64,000 nucleotides of DNA from Candidatus Tokpelaia sp. JSC189 (GCA_003331045.1 QENA01000001.1:166663-230662); one strand, 5' to 3'; shown: positions 21,229-33,063, counted from the stretch's first letter. Numbers and translations are program-made. The notes: generated by a model not told the origin, from the sequence alone.

Positions 21229-21837
21229 ATGTCACAGAGTCAGAATGTAATACAAGAGCCTAGCATCGATGAGCTTTTGGCATCTATTCGAGAGATAATT
21301 GAAGAAAATGGCGATACACCTCCTTCTGATAGCGGGAGACAAGCTATTGAAACTGAAACGCTCGCTGGGCCGGATCAAGTAAATAATAATTTCAGATATT
21401 CTGCAGATAGGCAGGATTTTTACTCCGCAGCTAAAGACAATAATGCTGTCCCAGTGTTCGTGCAAGATGCGATGAATGCTCTTGCCGAACGTATTGGTTT
21501 GCGTAAACCTCCTATTGATAATAAGCTGGAGGCGATGATTCCAAAACCTACAATGGCGGCAGCGCCGATACAACCGCAATGTGCTGCTGTCAAGGAAAAT
21601 AAATCTGAGGAACCACGAGTTGCAATAAGATTGCCGCCACAGAAGAAGAAGGGTTCTATTGAAATGAAGCAAGAAGTGCATGAATCTGAAAAAGCATTTC
21701 AGGCAGATGTTGAGCGCTCTGCCGAGCTTTTGCTTCGTCCCTATATTGTGCAGTGGCTTAATGAGCATTTTCGTCAGCTTTTTGAGAGGGTTCTTCGCGA
21801 AGAGATTCAGCGTTTTATTCAGGTATTACGGCGTTGA
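21229..21837 (+). CDS. popZ: PopZ-family polar organising protein (DUF2497)
   Basis: 202 residues. The N-terminal motif EPSIDELLASIREIIEENGD is the conserved PopZ partner-binding helix. The middle is Pro/Ala-rich and low complexity, and the C-terminal ~60 residues (AELLLRPYIVQWLNEHFRQL, then VLREEIQRFI) form the conserved assembly helices. PopZ makes a polymeric hub at the cell pole that anchors the chromosome origin and cell-cycle regulators in alphaproteobacteria. Its place between tolC and valS is conserved in Hyphomicrobiales. Confidence 0.9.
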   Translation: MSQSQNVIQEPSIDELLASIREIIEENGDTPPSDSGRQAIETETLAGPDQVNNNFRYSADRQDFYSAAKDNNAVPVFVQDAMNALAERIGLRKPPIDNKLEAMIPKPTMAAAPIQPQCAAVKENKSEEPRVAIRLPPQKKKGSIEMKQEVHESEKAFQADVERSAELLLRPYIVQWLNEHFRQLFERVLREEIQRFIQVLRR

Positions 21838-22060
21838 TTTTCCTTTTACAGAGTTGTTGTTCCAGGCCGTAAATCTAGCCCACTTATACAGGCTTTCATT
21901 TTTTTAGAATGCCATGTATTCAGAGGTCTAGCACAGAAATCTCTATATTAGATAATTCAAGCTTTTATTTTTCAGAAGAAAATAGTCTGAAATTTCATGG
22001 GTTTTTGATTAGCTGGCGTGCTAAAAGCTGTGAGGCAGTTTAAAGATTGGATAACTGGAA

Positions 22061-24790
22061 ATGCTTGATAAAACATACGATGCAAAAGCGAGCGAATCCC
22101 GTATTGCTGCAGCATGGGAAGAAACAGGTGCTTTTCGTGCTGGGGTAGGGATAAAACCTGGAGCAGAAGCTTTTTCCATTGTTATCCCTCCGCCCAATGT
22201 GACCGGTTCTCTGCATATGGGACATGCACTGAACAATACGATACAGGATATTCTGGTACGGTTTGAGCGAATGCGTGGCAGAAATGTCTTGTGGCAGCCT
22301 GGGATGGATCATGCCGGCATCGCAACCCAAATGGTGGTAGAACGTCAGCTTGCCGAACGCAAAGAGCCCACCCGCCAAGAAATGGGACGAGAGAAATTTG
22401 TTGAGCGTATCTGGCAGTGGTGTGATGAATCGGGCGGTATGATTGCCAATCAGTTGCGACGTCTTGGAGCCTCATGTGATTGGTCCCGTGAGCGGTTTTC
22501 GATGGATGAAGGGCTTTCAAGAGCAGTTCTTGAGGTTTTTGTCACACTTTATAAACAGGGGTTGATTTATAAGGATAAACGACTTGTTAATTGGGATCCT
22601 AAGCTTTTGACAGCAATCTCTGATCTTGAGGTGGAACAGAGAGAGATCAGGGGGAGTCTTTGCTATTTCCGTTATCCTTTGGAAGGTAGGGTTTTTGATC
22701 CTAACGATGCTTCGACGTTTATTGTTGTTGCCACAACGCGACCTGAAACCATGCTAGGTGATACGGCTGTTGCTGTTAATCCGGATGACAAGCGTTACAG
22801 AAAACTTATTGGTAGTCATCTTATTCTGCCAGTGGTTGGGCGCAGATTGCTGATTGTCGGAGATGATTATGCTGATCCAGAAACCGGCAGTGGTGCTGTA
22901 AAGATTACACCGGCGCATGATTTCAATGATTTTGAGGTTGGACGTCGTCATGATTTACGAATTATCAGCATTCTGAATCAGAAGGCTGCAATTACACTAA
23001 TGGGAGATAGTGGTTTTCTGGAGGGATTGGAAAGATCTTCTGCCCTTGATATCCTAATTGACCGACTAGATGGAATGGATCGATTTGCAGCACGCAGGCA
23101 GATTATCGCAATGATGAAAAATAATGACTATCTGCATCGGATTGAAGTACATAGTCACATGGTGCCTCATGGTGATCGCAGCGGTGTGCCTATCGAGCCG
23201 ATGTTGACCGATCAATGGTATGTGAATGCCGCTGAACTTGCAAAACCAGCGATTGCGGCTGTTCGTGACGGGCATACAGTTTTTGTTCCGCAAAGGTGGG
23301 AAAAGACTTATTATAGCTGGATGGAAAATATTGAGCCGTGGTGTATTTCTCGGCAATTATGGTGGGGGCATCAGATACCAGCATGGTATGGGCCAGATGG
23401 GATGGTTTTTGTTGAAAAGAGTGCAGAGGCAGCCGATTCAGCAGCTGAGGCTCATTATGGAAGGAGAACAGTTCTTGTTCGTGACAACGATGTGCTCGAT
23501 ACGTGGTTTTCCTCTGCATTATGGCCGTTTTCAACGCTTGGTTGGCCAGATAAAACACCAGAACTTGCCACTTATTATCCGACAAATGTTCTTGTAACTG
23601 GTTTTGATATTATCTTCTTTTGGGTTGCCAGAATGATGATGATGGGCCTTCATTTCATGAACCAAGGTCCGTTCCATATGGTTTATGTACATGCTCTTGT
23701 ACGCGACAAGCATGGGGCAAAAATGTCAAAATCCAAGGGCAATGTTGTTGATCCTCTGGAGCTTATTGATAAATATGGCGCTGATGCGCTTCGTTTTACA
23801 CTTGCCATCATGGCTGCGCAGGGTCGTGATGTGAAGCTTGATCCGGCTCGTATTGCTGGTTTCCGTAATTTTAGTACCAAACTGTGGAATGCAGCCCGTT
23901 TTGGTGAGATGAATGGTATGGTTCATGATCCTAATTTTACGCCGGAAAAAACAAAATTGGCTGTAAATCGTTGGATTTTGACAGAACTGACCCGTACTGC
24001 CGGAGATGTTACGGAGAATATTTCTGTTTATCGTTTTAATGATGCAGCTGCCATACTTTACCATTTTATTTGGAATTCTTTCTGTGATTGGTATCTTGAG
24101 CTGATCAAGCCAGTATTTCAGGGTAATGATCCTGATATGCTCAGCGAAGTTCGGGGATGTATTGCTTGGTGTCTGGATGAAATTTACAAGTTGTTGCACC
24201 CATTTATGCCTTTTATAACAGAAGAGCTTTGGGCAAGGACGGCAGGAGAGAATGAGAAACGTGCGACCATGCTTGCGGTGACAGCGTGGCCTGATCTCCA
24301 TTTTCGTGATGAGATGGCAGCATCGGATATCAACTGGCTGATTGATCTTATTAGCGGCCTGCGTTCATTACGGGCTGAGATGAATCTTCCAGCCGGAGTG
24401 CAGATACCTCTGGTTGTTTTGGAAGCCAATGAGATAACACGAGGACGCCTTGCCCGCTATGAGGTTGTTATCAAGCGACTTGCCCGCCTTGAAACAATCA
24501 CTTCTGCTAGGAATGCTCCCGCCATGTCAGTTCAGATGGTTTTGGGAGATATTACATTTTGCCTACTGCTTGGTGTATTGATTAATACTGATGCTGAAAA
24601 AGCGAGATTGAACAAAGAACTTGTTAAAGTTGCACAGGATATTGAGAAAATCATGCGAAAGCTTGCCAATGAAAAATTTGTCGTCAAGGCCAAGCCAAGT
24701 GTTGTTGAGATAGAACGGAAAAGGCTTGATGAGTGTAAGAGGTTAAAGAAAAAAATAGAAAGAGTCCTTGCAAGTCTTTCTGTGAATTGA
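22061..24790 (+). CDS. valS: Valyl-tRNA synthetase
   Basis: 909 residues, class I synthetase. The HIGH motif appears as PPPNVTGSLHMGHALNN near residue 45-60, and the KMSKS loop as GAKMSKSKGNVVDP near residue 555. The editing (CP1) domain lies between them (TTRPETMLGDTAVAV), followed by the anticodon-binding domain and a C-terminal coiled-coil arm (LNKELVKVAQDIEKIMRKLA) typical of ValRS. It charges tRNA-Val. Gene intact, with canonical neighbour popZ upstream. Confidence 0.97.
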   Translation: MLDKTYDAKASESRIAAAWEETGAFRAGVGIKPGAEAFSIVIPPPNVTGSLHMGHALNNTIQDILVRFERMRGRNVLWQPGMDHAGIATQMVVERQLAERKEPTRQEMGREKFVERIWQWCDESGGMIANQLRRLGASCDWSRERFSMDEGLSRAVLEVFVTLYKQGLIYKDKRLVNWDPKLLTAISDLEVEQREIRGSLCYFRYPLEGRVFDPNDASTFIVVATTRPETMLGDTAVAVNPDDKRYRKLIGSHLILPVVGRRLLIVGDDYADPETGSGAVKITPAHDFNDFEVGRRHDLRIISILNQKAAITLMGDSGFLEGLERSSALDILIDRLDGMDRFAARRQIIAMMKNNDYLHRIEVHSHMVPHGDRSGVPIEPMLTDQWYVNAAELAKPAIAAVRDGHTVFVPQRWEKTYYSWMENIEPWCISRQLWWGHQIPAWYGPDGMVFVEKSAEAADSAAEAHYGRRTVLVRDNDVLDTWFSSALWPFSTLGWPDKTPELATYYPTNVLVTGFDIIFFWVARMMMMGLHFMNQGPFHMVYVHALVRDKHGAKMSKSKGNVVDPLELIDKYGADALRFTLAIMAAQGRDVKLDPARIAGFRNFSTKLWNAARFGEMNGMVHDPNFTPEKTKLAVNRWILTELTRTAGDVTENISVYRFNDAAAILYHFIWNSFCDWYLELIKPVFQGNDPDMLSEVRGCIAWCLDEIYKLLHPFMPFITEELWARTAGENEKRATMLAVTAWPDLHFRDEMAASDINWLIDLISGLRSLRAEMNLPAGVQIPLVVLEANEITRGRLARYEVVIKRLARLETITSARNAPAMSVQMVLGDITFCLLLGVLINTDAEKARLNKELVKVAQDIEKIMRKLANEKFVVKAKPSVVEIERKRLDECKRLKKKIERVLASLSVN

Positions 24791-25214
24791 GCTTTATATG
24801 AAAATAAAAATCTGTACAGTACTTGTTGTAGGTATTCATGCTAGTAATATGCTTTTATCAGTAGCTTTATTTTCTATCATGTAATATTAGAATTCTAACA
24901 TTTATATATACAATAACTCAGAAGACAGTCATTTATGTTATAAGGTAGAAGATTAAATTGTAGACTGTCAATTGCTGCAGATTATATCATTATGACTTAA
25001 CAAGCTGGATAGCCGTAGTCCGTATAAAATTTGGACCCTTTCATAGATAAAGTAAAATCCAATATTATTCTTTAATTTTATACATAATCAAGAGGTTGTT
25101 TTGCGATAATCTGGCGGAGGCTTAAGTAATTATTTGACCGAAAAACATCAGGATCGGCTAATTTAGAGTCACCCATCGCAAAAACATCTGTACAAGCCTG
25201 ATTTAGAGACAGGA
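24791..25214. other. Gap between convergent valS and xthA
   Basis: About 420 AT-rich bases between two convergent genes. No gene seen and no strong terminator hairpin recognised. Confidence 0.5.
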
Positions 25215-25994
25215 TCAAATATCAAGCTCAATCCATACGGGAACATGATCAGATGCTTTTTCCCATCCCCGCATCTTTTTTTGGACAAAAGCTTGTATGA
25301 GTCTGTCTGAAGCCTCTGGCGAGAGCAGCAGGTGGTCGATGCGGATTCCGTTATTTTTTGACCAAGCACCTGCCTGATAACTCCAGAAAGTATATTGTGC
25401 TTCGGGGTTAACAGCACGGATGGCATCCGTGAAACCAAGATTGATAAGTTCCTGAAAAGCTTTTCGTGCAGAGAGAAAGAAAAGGGCGTCTTCCATCCAT
25501 TCAGTAGGATTCTTTGCATCTATTTTGGTTGGTATAATATTATAATCTCCGGCGAGAATGAAAGGCTCTTCAAGACATAGTCTATCAGCAGCGAAATCGC
25601 GCAATCGCCGTATCCAAGAAAGCTTGTAAGGATATTTGTCGCTTACAATAGGATTGCCGTTGGGTAGATAGAGAGAAGCAACACGGATAACAGCCTTCTC
25701 TATTGAATATACGCCTTCAATGAAGCGCGCTTGTTCATCAGAAATATCTCCTGGTAGCCGGCGATTTATTTCATCCGGGGTGACACGGGATAGAAGAGCA
25801 ACGCCGTTGAAGCTTTTCTGTCCATGGGTTTCGACATGATATCCCAGAGTTTCAATCGATGAATAAGGAAATTGTTCATCACACGATTTGATTTCCTGTA
25901 GGCAGACAATATCCGGCTGATTCTGTTCAAGCCAAACAACCAGATTATTTAACCGTGCTTTTATGCCATTTATATTCCAAGTTGCGATCTTCAT
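25215..25994 (-). CDS. xthA: Exodeoxyribonuclease III
   Basis: 259 residues, endonuclease/exonuclease/phosphatase fold. Motifs in order: TWNINGIKARL (metal/active site Asn), CLQEIKS (catalytic Glu), LAGDYNI (Asp/Asn pair), GIRIDHLL, and the C-terminal SDHVPVW (catalytic Asp-His). It removes 3' blocks and cleaves abasic sites in base excision repair. It is encoded opposite to valS, and its 5' side faces the rpsL promoter region. Confidence 0.95.
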   Translation of the reverse strand: MKIATWNINGIKARLNNLVVWLEQNQPDIVCLQEIKSCDEQFPYSSIETLGYHVETHGQKSFNGVALLSRVTPDEINRRLPGDISDEQARFIEGVYSIEKAVIRVASLYLPNGNPIVSDKYPYKLSWIRRLRDFAADRLCLEEPFILAGDYNIIPTKIDAKNPTEWMEDALFFLSARKAFQELINLGFTDAIRAVNPEAQYTFWSYQAGAWSKNNGIRIDHLLLSPEASDRLIQAFVQKKMRGWEKASDHVPVWIELDI

Positions 25995-26132
25995 GATTAT
26001 CCATTCTGGCCTTTAGCTAAATTCTCTGTTTAAGTGGCTTTAATCTATCAGACAAGATTAAGGTGTGTTTAGAAGGTTTTGCTATATGCAGGCTTTAAGT
26101 TGCTTTAAATAGGCTTTTTCCTGACCTAGGTC

Positions 26133-26161
26133 TTGACGAACGCGACTCTAAACGGTATGGG
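26133..26161 (+). promoter_or_regulatory. Candidate sigma-70-type promoter for the rpsL-tuf-rpoC block
   Basis: TTGACG (26133-26138) and TATGGG (26156-26161) are separated by 17 bases in the 408-base region between divergent xthA and rpsL. Spacing is ideal; the -10 element is imperfect. The implied leader is ~235 nt. This is pattern recognition only. Confidence 0.4.
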
Positions 26162-26402
26162 ATGAGCATATAGCCCGATGTGAGGCAGGCTGGTGTTAGT
26201 ATTACATTTTCTAAAGTTCGCTTCAAATGGGGTTCCTTTTATAATTTTGTATGAGCACATGCCGGTTGCATGAAATCTCTTAAGGGTTTCTTCTGTTTTG
26301 GTTGAGCAAGTCGCGGATAAAGCGGTTATGCTCGGTTTGTGCATATATTGTGAAATGGCCCGATGGGGCGCTGAAATATTTTATTTGATAGGGGAAGCTT
26401 AA

Positions 26403-26774
26403 ATGCCTACCGTAAACCAATTAATCCGCAAGCCGCGTATAGCACCGATGAGGCGTAATAAGGTTCCTGCTTTGCAGGAAAATCCCCAGAAGCGTGGTGT
26501 TTGTACTCGTGTTTATACTACAACACCCAAAAAGCCAAATTCGGCTTTGCGTAAGGTTGCAAAGGTTCGTCTGACTAATGGATTTGAGGTGATTGGTTAT
26601 ATCCCAGGTGAGGGGCATAATCTTCAGGAGCACTCTGTCGTGATGATCCGTGGTGGCCGTGTGAAAGATTTGCCAGGTGTCCGTTATCATATCGTTCGTG
26701 GCGTGCTCGATACACAAGGTGTCAAGAATCGTAAGCAACGCCGCTCCAAATATGGTGCTAAGCGTCCCAAATAA
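26403..26774 (+). CDS. rpsL: 30S ribosomal protein S12
   Basis: 123 residues with the universal S12 sequence: [32 protein letters not shown], and [20 protein letters not shown]. The lysines whose change gives streptomycin resistance (in TTPKKPNSA and GRVKDLPG) are the ordinary ones. S12 shapes the decoding centre. First gene of the block, with ggggaagctta before the ATG. Confidence 0.98.
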   Translation: MPTVNQLIRKPRIAPMRRNKVPALQENPQKRGVCTRVYTTTPKKPNSALRKVAKVRLTNGFEVIGYIPGEGHNLQEHSVVMIRGGRVKDLPGVRYHIVRGVLDTQGVKNRKQRRSKYGAKRPK

Positions 26775-26792
26775 GTGAGAGACTTAAAAAAT

Positions 26793-27263
26793 ATGTCCCG
26801 TCGCCATAGAGCTGAAAAGCGTGAAATTAATCCGGATCCGAAGTTTGGTGATCTAGTTATTACAAAATTCATGAATGCCATCATGCTTGATGGTAAAAAA
26901 TCAGTTGCTGAGCGTATCGTTTATGGTGCGCTTGATGCTATTAAAGGCAAGACAAAGACCGAGCCGGTTGCTCTGTTTCATCAAGCACTTGAGAATGTTT
27001 CACCACATATTGAGGTTCGTTCTCGTCGTGTTGGTGGTGCTACTTACCAAGTTCCAGTTGATGTCCGCTCTGACCGCCGTCAGGTTTTAGCGATCCGCTG
27101 GCTTATCAATGCTGCGCGTGGTCGAAATGAGACGACAATGGTTGCGCGTCTTTCAGGTGAATTGATGGATGCAGCCAATAATCGTGGCTCTGCAGTCAAA
27201 AAGCGTGAAGACACCCATCGTATGGCTGAAGCAAATCGTGCATTTTCGCATTATCGCTGGTAA
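26793..27263 (+). CDS. rpsG: 30S ribosomal protein S7
   Basis: 156 residues from the ATG at 26793 ([20 protein letters not shown]). An in-frame GTG at 26775 would add six non-conserved residues, so the ATG is preferred. S7 nucleates assembly of the 30S head and contacts the exit-site tRNA. It lies 18 bases after rpsL and 29 before fusA, the normal str operon spacing. Confidence 0.98.
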   Translation: MSRRHRAEKREINPDPKFGDLVITKFMNAIMLDGKKSVAERIVYGALDAIKGKTKTEPVALFHQALENVSPHIEVRSRRVGGATYQVPVDVRSDRRQVLAIRWLINAARGRNETTMVARLSGELMDAANNRGSAVKKREDTHRMAEANRAFSHYRW

Positions 27264-27292
27264 GCGTTGATTGTTAATCAGAGGTAAGCAAG

Positions 27293-29377
27293 ATGGTCCG
27301 CGAATATAAAATTGAAGATTACCGTAATTTTGGTATCATGGCGCATATTGATGCCGGTAAGACAACAATGACAGAGCGCATTTTGTTTTACACAGGTAAG
27401 AACCATAAAATTGGTGAGACTCATGATGGTGCTTCCACAATGGATTGGATGGAGCAGGAGCAGGAGCGCGGTATCACTATTACCTCTGCTGCAACAACTA
27501 CTTTCTGGCAGGGTCGTGATGGGAAGAAGCACCGTTTCAATATTATTGATACGCCAGGGCATGTTGACTTTACTATTGAAGTTGAGCGCTCTTTGCGTGT
27601 TCTTGATGGGGCGATTGCGCTCCTTGATGCCAATGCCGGTGTTGAACCACAAACAGAAACTGTTTGGCGTCAGGCTGAAAAATATCGTGTTCCTCGCATG
27701 GTCTTTGTAAATAAGATGGATAAGATCGGTGCGGATTTTTATCGCAGCGTAGAAATGCTTGATTCACGTCTCGGCGCGAAGGGATTAGTTGTACAGTTGC
27801 CGATTGGTGCGGAAAATGATTTTGTTGGCGTTGTTGATCTTGTGGAGATGAAGGCACTGATATGGGATGGTAATATTGGTTCATCTGTCCAAATTGGTGA
27901 AATTCCTCTGGATATGCAGGAAAAGGCTGTTGAATACCGCGAAAAGCTGATTGAAATGGCTGTTGAGGTTGATGAAATAGCTATGGAGGCATATCTTGAA
28001 GGCCAAGAACTGACAAATGCTCAGTTGCGTGCCTTGATTCGCAAGGGGACTATTAATGTTGAATTTCATCCTGTTTTTTGTGGTACTGCTTTCAAAAACA
28101 AAGGTGTCCAACCATTGCTGGATGCCGTGATTGATTATTTGCCTGCTCCAATTGATGTACCTGCTATTAACGGTATAGATGTCAAGACAGGTGAAGGAAC
28201 GGTTTGTGAATCTTCTGATAATGCCTCGTTATCTATGCTTGCATTCAAGATTATGAATGATCCGTTTGTTGGTTCGTTGACGTTTTGCCGTATTTATTCT
28301 GGAAAGTTAAAAAAGGGTATGTCCTTGCAGAATACGGTTAAGGGAAGGCATGAGCGTATCGGTCGTATGTTGCAGATGCATTCGAATACCCGTGAGGATA
28401 TTGAAGAAGCGTTTTCTGGTGATATTGTTGCACTTGCAGGCCTAAAAGAAACTACAACTGGTGACACACTATGCGATTCGCTGAAGCCTGTTATTTTAGA
28501 GCGCATGGAATTTCCGGAGCCGGTTATCGAGATTGCGATTGAGCCAAAAACTAAGGCTGATCAGGAGAAAATGGGGGTTGCCCTTAATCGTCTTGCAGCT
28601 GAAGACCCATCTTTTCGTGTGGGATCGAATAGGGAATCAGGTCAAACAGTCATTGCTGGCATGGGTGAGTTGCATCTTGATATTATTGTTGACCGTATGC
28701 GTCGTGAGTTCAAGGTTGAAGCTAATATCGGCCAACCTCAGGTTGCTTATCGTGAAACTATAACTAGGGCTGCTGAAATTGATTATACACATAAGAAACA
28801 GTCTGGTGGTTCCGGCCAGTTTGCTCGTGTCAAAATTATTTTTGAACCACATGAAGGTGATGATTTTATTTTTGAATCGAAAATCGTTGGTGGTGCCGTT
28901 CCGAAGGAATATATTCCTGGCGTTCAGAAGGGTATCGAAAGTGTTATGAATGCAGGTCCATTGGCCAGTTTTCCGATGCTCGGTGTCAAGGCAACTCTGA
29001 TTGATGGTGCTTATCACGATGTTGACTCATCTGCTTTGGCCTTTGAAATTGCTGCCCGTGCTGCTTTTCGTGAAGGAGCCCAGAAGGCCGGTGTCCAGTT
29101 GCTGGAGCCGATCATGAAGGTTGAGGTGGTAACGCCTGAAGACTATATGGGGGATGTCATTGGTGATCTGAATTCCCGACGTGGTCAGATCTCTGGTACA
29201 GAGACACGAGGTATTGCCGCTGTCGTCAATGCTATGGTGCCATTAGCGAACATGTTTGGTTATGTGAATACATTACGTTCAATGAGTCAAGGTCGTGCCC
29301 AGTATACAATGCAGTTTGATCATTACGAGTCTGTGCCGATAGCATTTGCGCAGGAAATTCAGAAGAAATACGCGTAA
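27293..29377 (+). CDS. fusA: Elongation factor G
   Basis: 694 residues. GTPase motifs: G1 AHIDAGKTT, switch [13 protein letters not shown]3 DTPGHVDF, G4 NKMDK. The EF-G domains II-V follow (for example [20 protein letters not shown]). It drives ribosomal translocation and, with RRF, ribosome recycling. A good Shine-Dalgarno sequence (agaggtaag) precedes the ATG. Gene intact and highly conserved. Confidence 0.98.
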   Translation: MVREYKIEDYRNFGIMAHIDAGKTTMTERILFYTGKNHKIGETHDGASTMDWMEQEQERGITITSAATTTFWQGRDGKKHRFNIIDTPGHVDFTIEVERSLRVLDGAIALLDANAGVEPQTETVWRQAEKYRVPRMVFVNKMDKIGADFYRSVEMLDSRLGAKGLVVQLPIGAENDFVGVVDLVEMKALIWDGNIGSSVQIGEIPLDMQEKAVEYREKLIEMAVEVDEIAMEAYLEGQELTNAQLRALIRKGTINVEFHPVFCGTAFKNKGVQPLLDAVIDYLPAPIDVPAINGIDVKTGEGTVCESSDNASLSMLAFKIMNDPFVGSLTFCRIYSGKLKKGMSLQNTVKGRHERIGRMLQMHSNTREDIEEAFSGDIVALAGLKETTTGDTLCDSLKPVILERMEFPEPVIEIAIEPKTKADQEKMGVALNRLAAEDPSFRVGSNRESGQTVIAGMGELHLDIIVDRMRREFKVEANIGQPQVAYRETITRAAEIDYTHKKQSGGSGQFARVKIIFEPHEGDDFIFESKIVGGAVPKEYIPGVQKGIESVMNAGPLASFPMLGVKATLIDGAYHDVDSSALAFEIAARAAFREGAQKAGVQLLEPIMKVEVVTPEDYMGDVIGDLNSRRGQISGTETRGIAAVVNAMVPLANMFGYVNTLRSMSQGRAQYTMQFDHYESVPIAFAQEIQKKYA

Positions 29378-29435
29378 TCGGCTGATTGCGTTAAGGTTTA
29401 AACATTGCCCACAGGGTATTTTATGGAGAGCTCAT

Positions 29436-30611
29436 ATGGCGAAGAGCAAATTTGAACGTACTAAGCCGCATGTTAATATTGGCACGATTGGTCATGTTGA
29501 CCATGGGAAGACGACGCTTACCGCGGCGATGACGAAGTATTTTGGGGAATTTCGTGCGTATGACCAGATTGATGCAGCCCCTGAAGAAAAGGCTCGCGGT
29601 ATCACGATTTCTACGGCGCATGTTGAATATGAAACAGAGAACCGTCACTATGCGCACGTTGACTGTCCGGGGCATGCTGATTATGTAAAGAATATGATCA
29701 CGGGGGCAGCGCAGATGGATGGTGCAGTTTTGGTTTGCTCTGCGGCAGATGGCCCAATGCCTCAGACTCGCGAACACATTCTTCTTGCACGCCAGGTTGG
29801 TGTTCCTGCCATTGTTGTTTTTCTCAACAAGGTTGATCAGGTTGATGATGAGGAGCTTCTTGAGCTTGTAGAGCTCGAGGTTCGAGAACTTTTATCGAAG
29901 TATGATTTTCCTGGTGATGATATTCCGATTGTCAAAGGTTCAGCGCTTGCTGCACTTGAAGGTCGTGACAATGCGATTGGTGAAGATGCAATCCGTCTTT
30001 TGATGGATAAGGTTGATTCTTATATTCCGACTCCTGAGCGTCCTATTGACCAGCCATTTTTGATGCCGATTGAGGATGTTTTCTCGATTTCGGGTCGTGG
30101 CACTGTTGTAACGGGTCGTGTTGAGCGTGGTATTATCAAGGTTGGCGAGGAAGTTGAGATTATTGGTATCCGTGCGACGAGCAAGACTACGGTTACGGGT
30201 GTTGAGATGTTCCGCAAACTTCTTGATCAGGGTCAGGCCGGGGATAATATCGGTGCGTTGCTCCGTGGTATTGACCGTGAGGGTGTTGAGCGTGGGCAGG
30301 TGCTAGCAAAGACGGGTACTGTTACCCCACATACAAAATTTAAGGCAGAGGCTTATATTCTGACGAAAGAAGAGGGAGGACGTCATACGCCGTTCTTTAC
30401 GAACTATCGTCCGCAGTTTTACTTCCGGACCACGGATGTTACGGGTATCGTCACCCTTCCAGATGGTGTTGAGATGGTTATGCCTGGTGATAATATTACG
30501 ATGGATGTTTCGCTGATTGTGCCTATTGCAATGGAAGAGAAACTTCGCTTCGCTATCCGTGAGGGTGGGCGTACTGTTGGTGCTGGTATCGTTTCTAAAA
30601 TTATCGAGTGA
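29436..30611 (+). CDS. tuf: Elongation factor Tu
   Basis: 391 residues from ATG 29436 ([20 protein letters not shown]); ggagag lies upstream. Open frame before this ATG overlaps the fusA end and is not conserved. G1 [10 protein letters not shown]3 DCPGHADY and G4 NKVDQ are present. EF-Tu delivers aminoacyl-tRNA to the ribosome. It lies 58 bases after fusA, but is followed by tRNA-Trp-secE rather than by rpsJ, so this one gene forms the joint between two clusters that are usually separate. Confidence 0.98.
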   Translation: MAKSKFERTKPHVNIGTIGHVDHGKTTLTAAMTKYFGEFRAYDQIDAAPEEKARGITISTAHVEYETENRHYAHVDCPGHADYVKNMITGAAQMDGAVLVCSAADGPMPQTREHILLARQVGVPAIVVFLNKVDQVDDEELLELVELEVRELLSKYDFPGDDIPIVKGSALAALEGRDNAIGEDAIRLLMDKVDSYIPTPERPIDQPFLMPIEDVFSISGRGTVVTGRVERGIIKVGEEVEIIGIRATSKTTVTGVEMFRKLLDQGQAGDNIGALLRGIDREGVERGQVLAKTGTVTPHTKFKAEAYILTKEEGGRHTPFFTNYRPQFYFRTTDVTGIVTLPDGVEMVMPGDNITMDVSLIVPIAMEEKLRFAIREGGRTVGAGIVSKIIE

Positions 30612-30689
30612 TGTATGAAGTCGTCGGCAGGATTTTTAATTTTTGCTGCTATTTATATTTTTATGACGTGGAAATGCCAAAGATAGTTT

Positions 30690-30765
<76 letters not shown>

Positions 30766-31034
30766 AGTTACCTTCGGATTTCAGGCTTTTGTATGTGGAC
30801 TCTCAAGGGCGCGGTCATGTATAAGTTTTTATGCAGGCAGGAGTGATAAATCTTCTGATAATTTTATTGTGGGGTAGAGCTTGTATTTTTTCTGCAATCG
30901 GCTATAGTTATGTCTTTGACAGGTGTGCAAGGCTGCATAAAGTAGTTTTCGCGTTCTTTGATTTAGGTGTGTTTAATGTTAATGTTCGTGGGTCGATTTT
31001 TATCATCAGTACAATCAAAAAGTTAGGGCAGCTT

Positions 31035-31247
31035 ATGGTTTCGAAGGGCAATCCGATTATATTTTTTCGGCAAGTGCGTGCTGAAGTGGCAAAGGTAACT
31101 TGGCCTGTGCATCGTGAAACTGGAATTTCTACTGTTATGGTTCTGATTATGGTGGTTTTGGCTGCGACCTTTTTTTTCTTGACGGATTGGATTATGTCTT
31201 TCGGTATCGGTGCTGGAATTGGTTTTTTAAACGACTTCTTCCGGTAA
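31035..31247 (+). CDS. secE: Preprotein translocase subunit SecE
   Basis: 70 residues from ATG 31035 ([20 protein letters not shown]). The frame extends upstream but that part is not SecE-like. The amphipathic N-terminal helix with the conserved EVAKVTWP signature precedes one transmembrane segment ([20 protein letters not shown]). It stabilises SecY in the SecYEG channel. It lies 22 bases before nusG. Confidence 0.95.
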   Translation: MVSKGNPIIFFRQVRAEVAKVTWPVHRETGISTVMVLIMVVLAATFFFLTDWIMSFGIGAGIGFLNDFFR

Positions 31248-31269
31248 CCGTTGTAAAGGGAAAATAGTT

Positions 31270-31800
31270 GTGGCAGTTCGTTGGTATATCGTTCAAGCTT
31301 ATTCAAATTTTGAGAAAAGGGTGGCTGAGGCGATTGAGAAAGAGGCTCAACAAAAAGGGTTGAGTCAATTTTTTGAGAAAATTCTTGTACCGACTGAGAA
31401 AATTGTTGAGGTCCGCCGTGGGCGTAGGGTTGGTACCGAACGCAAATTTTTCCCAGGTTATATTCTTGTTCGTGCGCTGCTGACAGATGATGTTTACCAT
31501 CTGATCAAAAATACGCCAAAGGTGACGGGTTTTCTTGGCTCAGATACTAAGCCTGTCCCAATTTCTGATGTTGAGGTAGAGCAGATTTTAGCACAGGTTC
31601 AAGAAGGCGTCGAGCGTCCGAAGTCGTCTGTATCCTTTGAAGTTGGTGAACAGATACGTGTTGCTGATGGACCGTTTGCTTCTTTTAATGGTATTGTACA
31701 GGAAGTTGAGGAAGATCGCTCGCGTTTGAAAGTTGAGGTGTCGATTTTTGGACGAGCAACACCGGTTGATCTCGAATTTGATCAGGTTGAAAAGCTTTGA
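31270..31800 (+). CDS. nusG: Transcription termination/antitermination factor NusG
   Basis: 176 residues, GTG start ([20 protein letters not shown]) preceded by aaaggg. The NGN domain with [10 protein letters not shown] is followed by a C-terminal KOW domain ([20 protein letters not shown]). It couples RNA polymerase to the ribosome and to Rho. Standard gene order secE-nusG-rplK. Confidence 0.97.
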   Translation: MAVRWYIVQAYSNFEKRVAEAIEKEAQQKGLSQFFEKILVPTEKIVEVRRGRRVGTERKFFPGYILVRALLTDDVYHLIKNTPKVTGFLGSDTKPVPISDVEVEQILAQVQEGVERPKSSVSFEVGEQIRVADGPFASFNGIVQEVEEDRSRLKVEVSIFGRATPVDLEFDQVEKL

Positions 31801-31929
31801 TCCTGATGGTTGTACAGTTTTGAGGCTGTATAACCTTAATCGGGGTATTACCACCTCGGCTGCAACGCTGGTTATCCAGCTCAAGATGAAACGCCGTTAA
31901 TCGGCATATTGTTGAAAGCAGGTCAATTT

Positions 31930-32358
31930 ATGGCTAAGAAAATTGCAGGTCAGCTGAAGCTGCAGGTACCGGCAGGTGCGGCAAATCCTTCGCCGCCTAT
32001 CGGTTCTGCATTGGGTCAGCGGGGCATTAATATCATGGAGTTCTGTAAAGCGTTTAATGCTGCTTCTCAGGAGATGGAAAAAGGATCTCCGATCCCGGTT
32101 CTGATTACCTATTATCAGGATAAATCATTTACTTTTGTAATGAAAACGCCGCCTGTCAGTTATTTCTTAAAAAAGGAGGCCAAGCTGAAATCGGGCTCAA
32201 AAGAACCGGGGAAAATTGCTATTGGTACGATTGACCGTGATAAAATTCGCATCATTGCAGAAGCTAAAATGAAAGATCTCAATGTCAATGATATTGATGC
32301 AGCAATCCGAATGATTAAAGGGTCAGCCCGTTCAATGGGACTGGAAGTAGTGGACTAA
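31930..32358 (+). CDS. rplK: 50S ribosomal protein L11
   Basis: 142 residues from ATG 31930 ([20 protein letters not shown]); a start at 31909 would add seven unconserved residues. It has the proline-rich N-terminal domain ([20 protein letters not shown]) and the C-terminal rRNA-binding domain ([10 protein letters not shown]). It forms the GTPase-associated centre. Six bases separate it from rplA. Confidence 0.97.
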   Translation: MAKKIAGQLKLQVPAGAANPSPPIGSALGQRGINIMEFCKAFNAASQEMEKGSPIPVLITYYQDKSFTFVMKTPPVSYFLKKEAKLKSGSKEPGKIAIGTIDRDKIRIIAEAKMKDLNVNDIDAAIRMIKGSARSMGLEVVD

Positions 32359-32364
32359 AGTATC

Positions 32365-33063
32365 ATGGCGAAAATTGCAAAAAGATTTCAGAAAATCTGT
32401 GAAGGAATTGACCGGAACAAGCTTTATCAATTGGACGAGGCTGTTAGTTTGGTCAAACAGTGGGCCATTGCTAAGTTTGATGAGACAATTGAGGTTTCGA
32501 TAAACCTTGGTGTTGATGCCCGTCATGCTGATCAGATGGTGCGGGGTGTTGTTAACCTGCCCAATGGTACAGGACGCCTTGTGCGCATTGCTGTGTTTGC
32601 CCGTGCTGATAAGGCTGAAGAGGCAAGGGCTGCCGGTGCTGATGTCGTTGGTGCGGAAGATCTGTTTGAGATTGTTAATGGCGGTACGATTGAATTTGAC
32701 CGTTGCGTTGCAACGCCGGATATGATGCCGCTTGTCGGCCGTTTAGGCAAGATTCTTGGGCCTCGCGGTATGATGCCGAATCCGAAGATCGGTACGGTTA
32801 CACCAGCTGTTGCCAATGCAGTTAAGGCCATCAAAGGTGGAGCTGTTGAATTCCGTGTCGAAAAAGCAGGTATTGTTCATGCCGGTGTTGGCAAGGCTTC
32901 ATTTGAAGAAGAAAAAATTGTTGAAAATATTCGTGTATTTGCTGATGCTGTCATCAAGGCCAAGCCTGTAGCTGCCAAGGGTGAATATATGAAGCGCATT
33001 GCTATTTCGTCAACGATGGGTATTGGTATCAAGGTTGATATTCCTTCGGTGCGCTTTATTTAA
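32365..33063 (+). CDS. rplA: 50S ribosomal protein L1
   Basis: 232 residues. Family signatures are clear: [20 protein letters not shown] and [21 protein letters not shown]1 builds the mobile L1 stalk beside the exit site and, in many bacteria, represses its own operon. The start ATG follows the rplK stop by six bases, which suggests translational coupling. Confidence 0.97.
   Translation: MAKIAKRFQKICEGIDRNKLYQLDEAVSLVKQWAIAKFDETIEVSINLGVDARHADQMVRGVVNLPNGTGRLVRIAVFARADKAEEARAAGADVVGAEDLFEIVNGGTIEFDRCVATPDMMPLVGRLGKILGPRGMMPNPKIGTVTPAVANAVKAIKGGAVEFRVEKAGIVHAGVGKASFEEEKIVENIRVFADAVIKAKPVAAKGEYMKRIAISSTMGIGIKVDIPSVRFI

Noticed and set aside
29346..29435. Upstream extension of the tuf frame overlapping the fusA end
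   Set aside because: It overlaps the conserved EF-G C-terminus, and the EF-Tu N-terminus ([12 protein letters not shown]) with its own ribosome-binding site begins at 29436.
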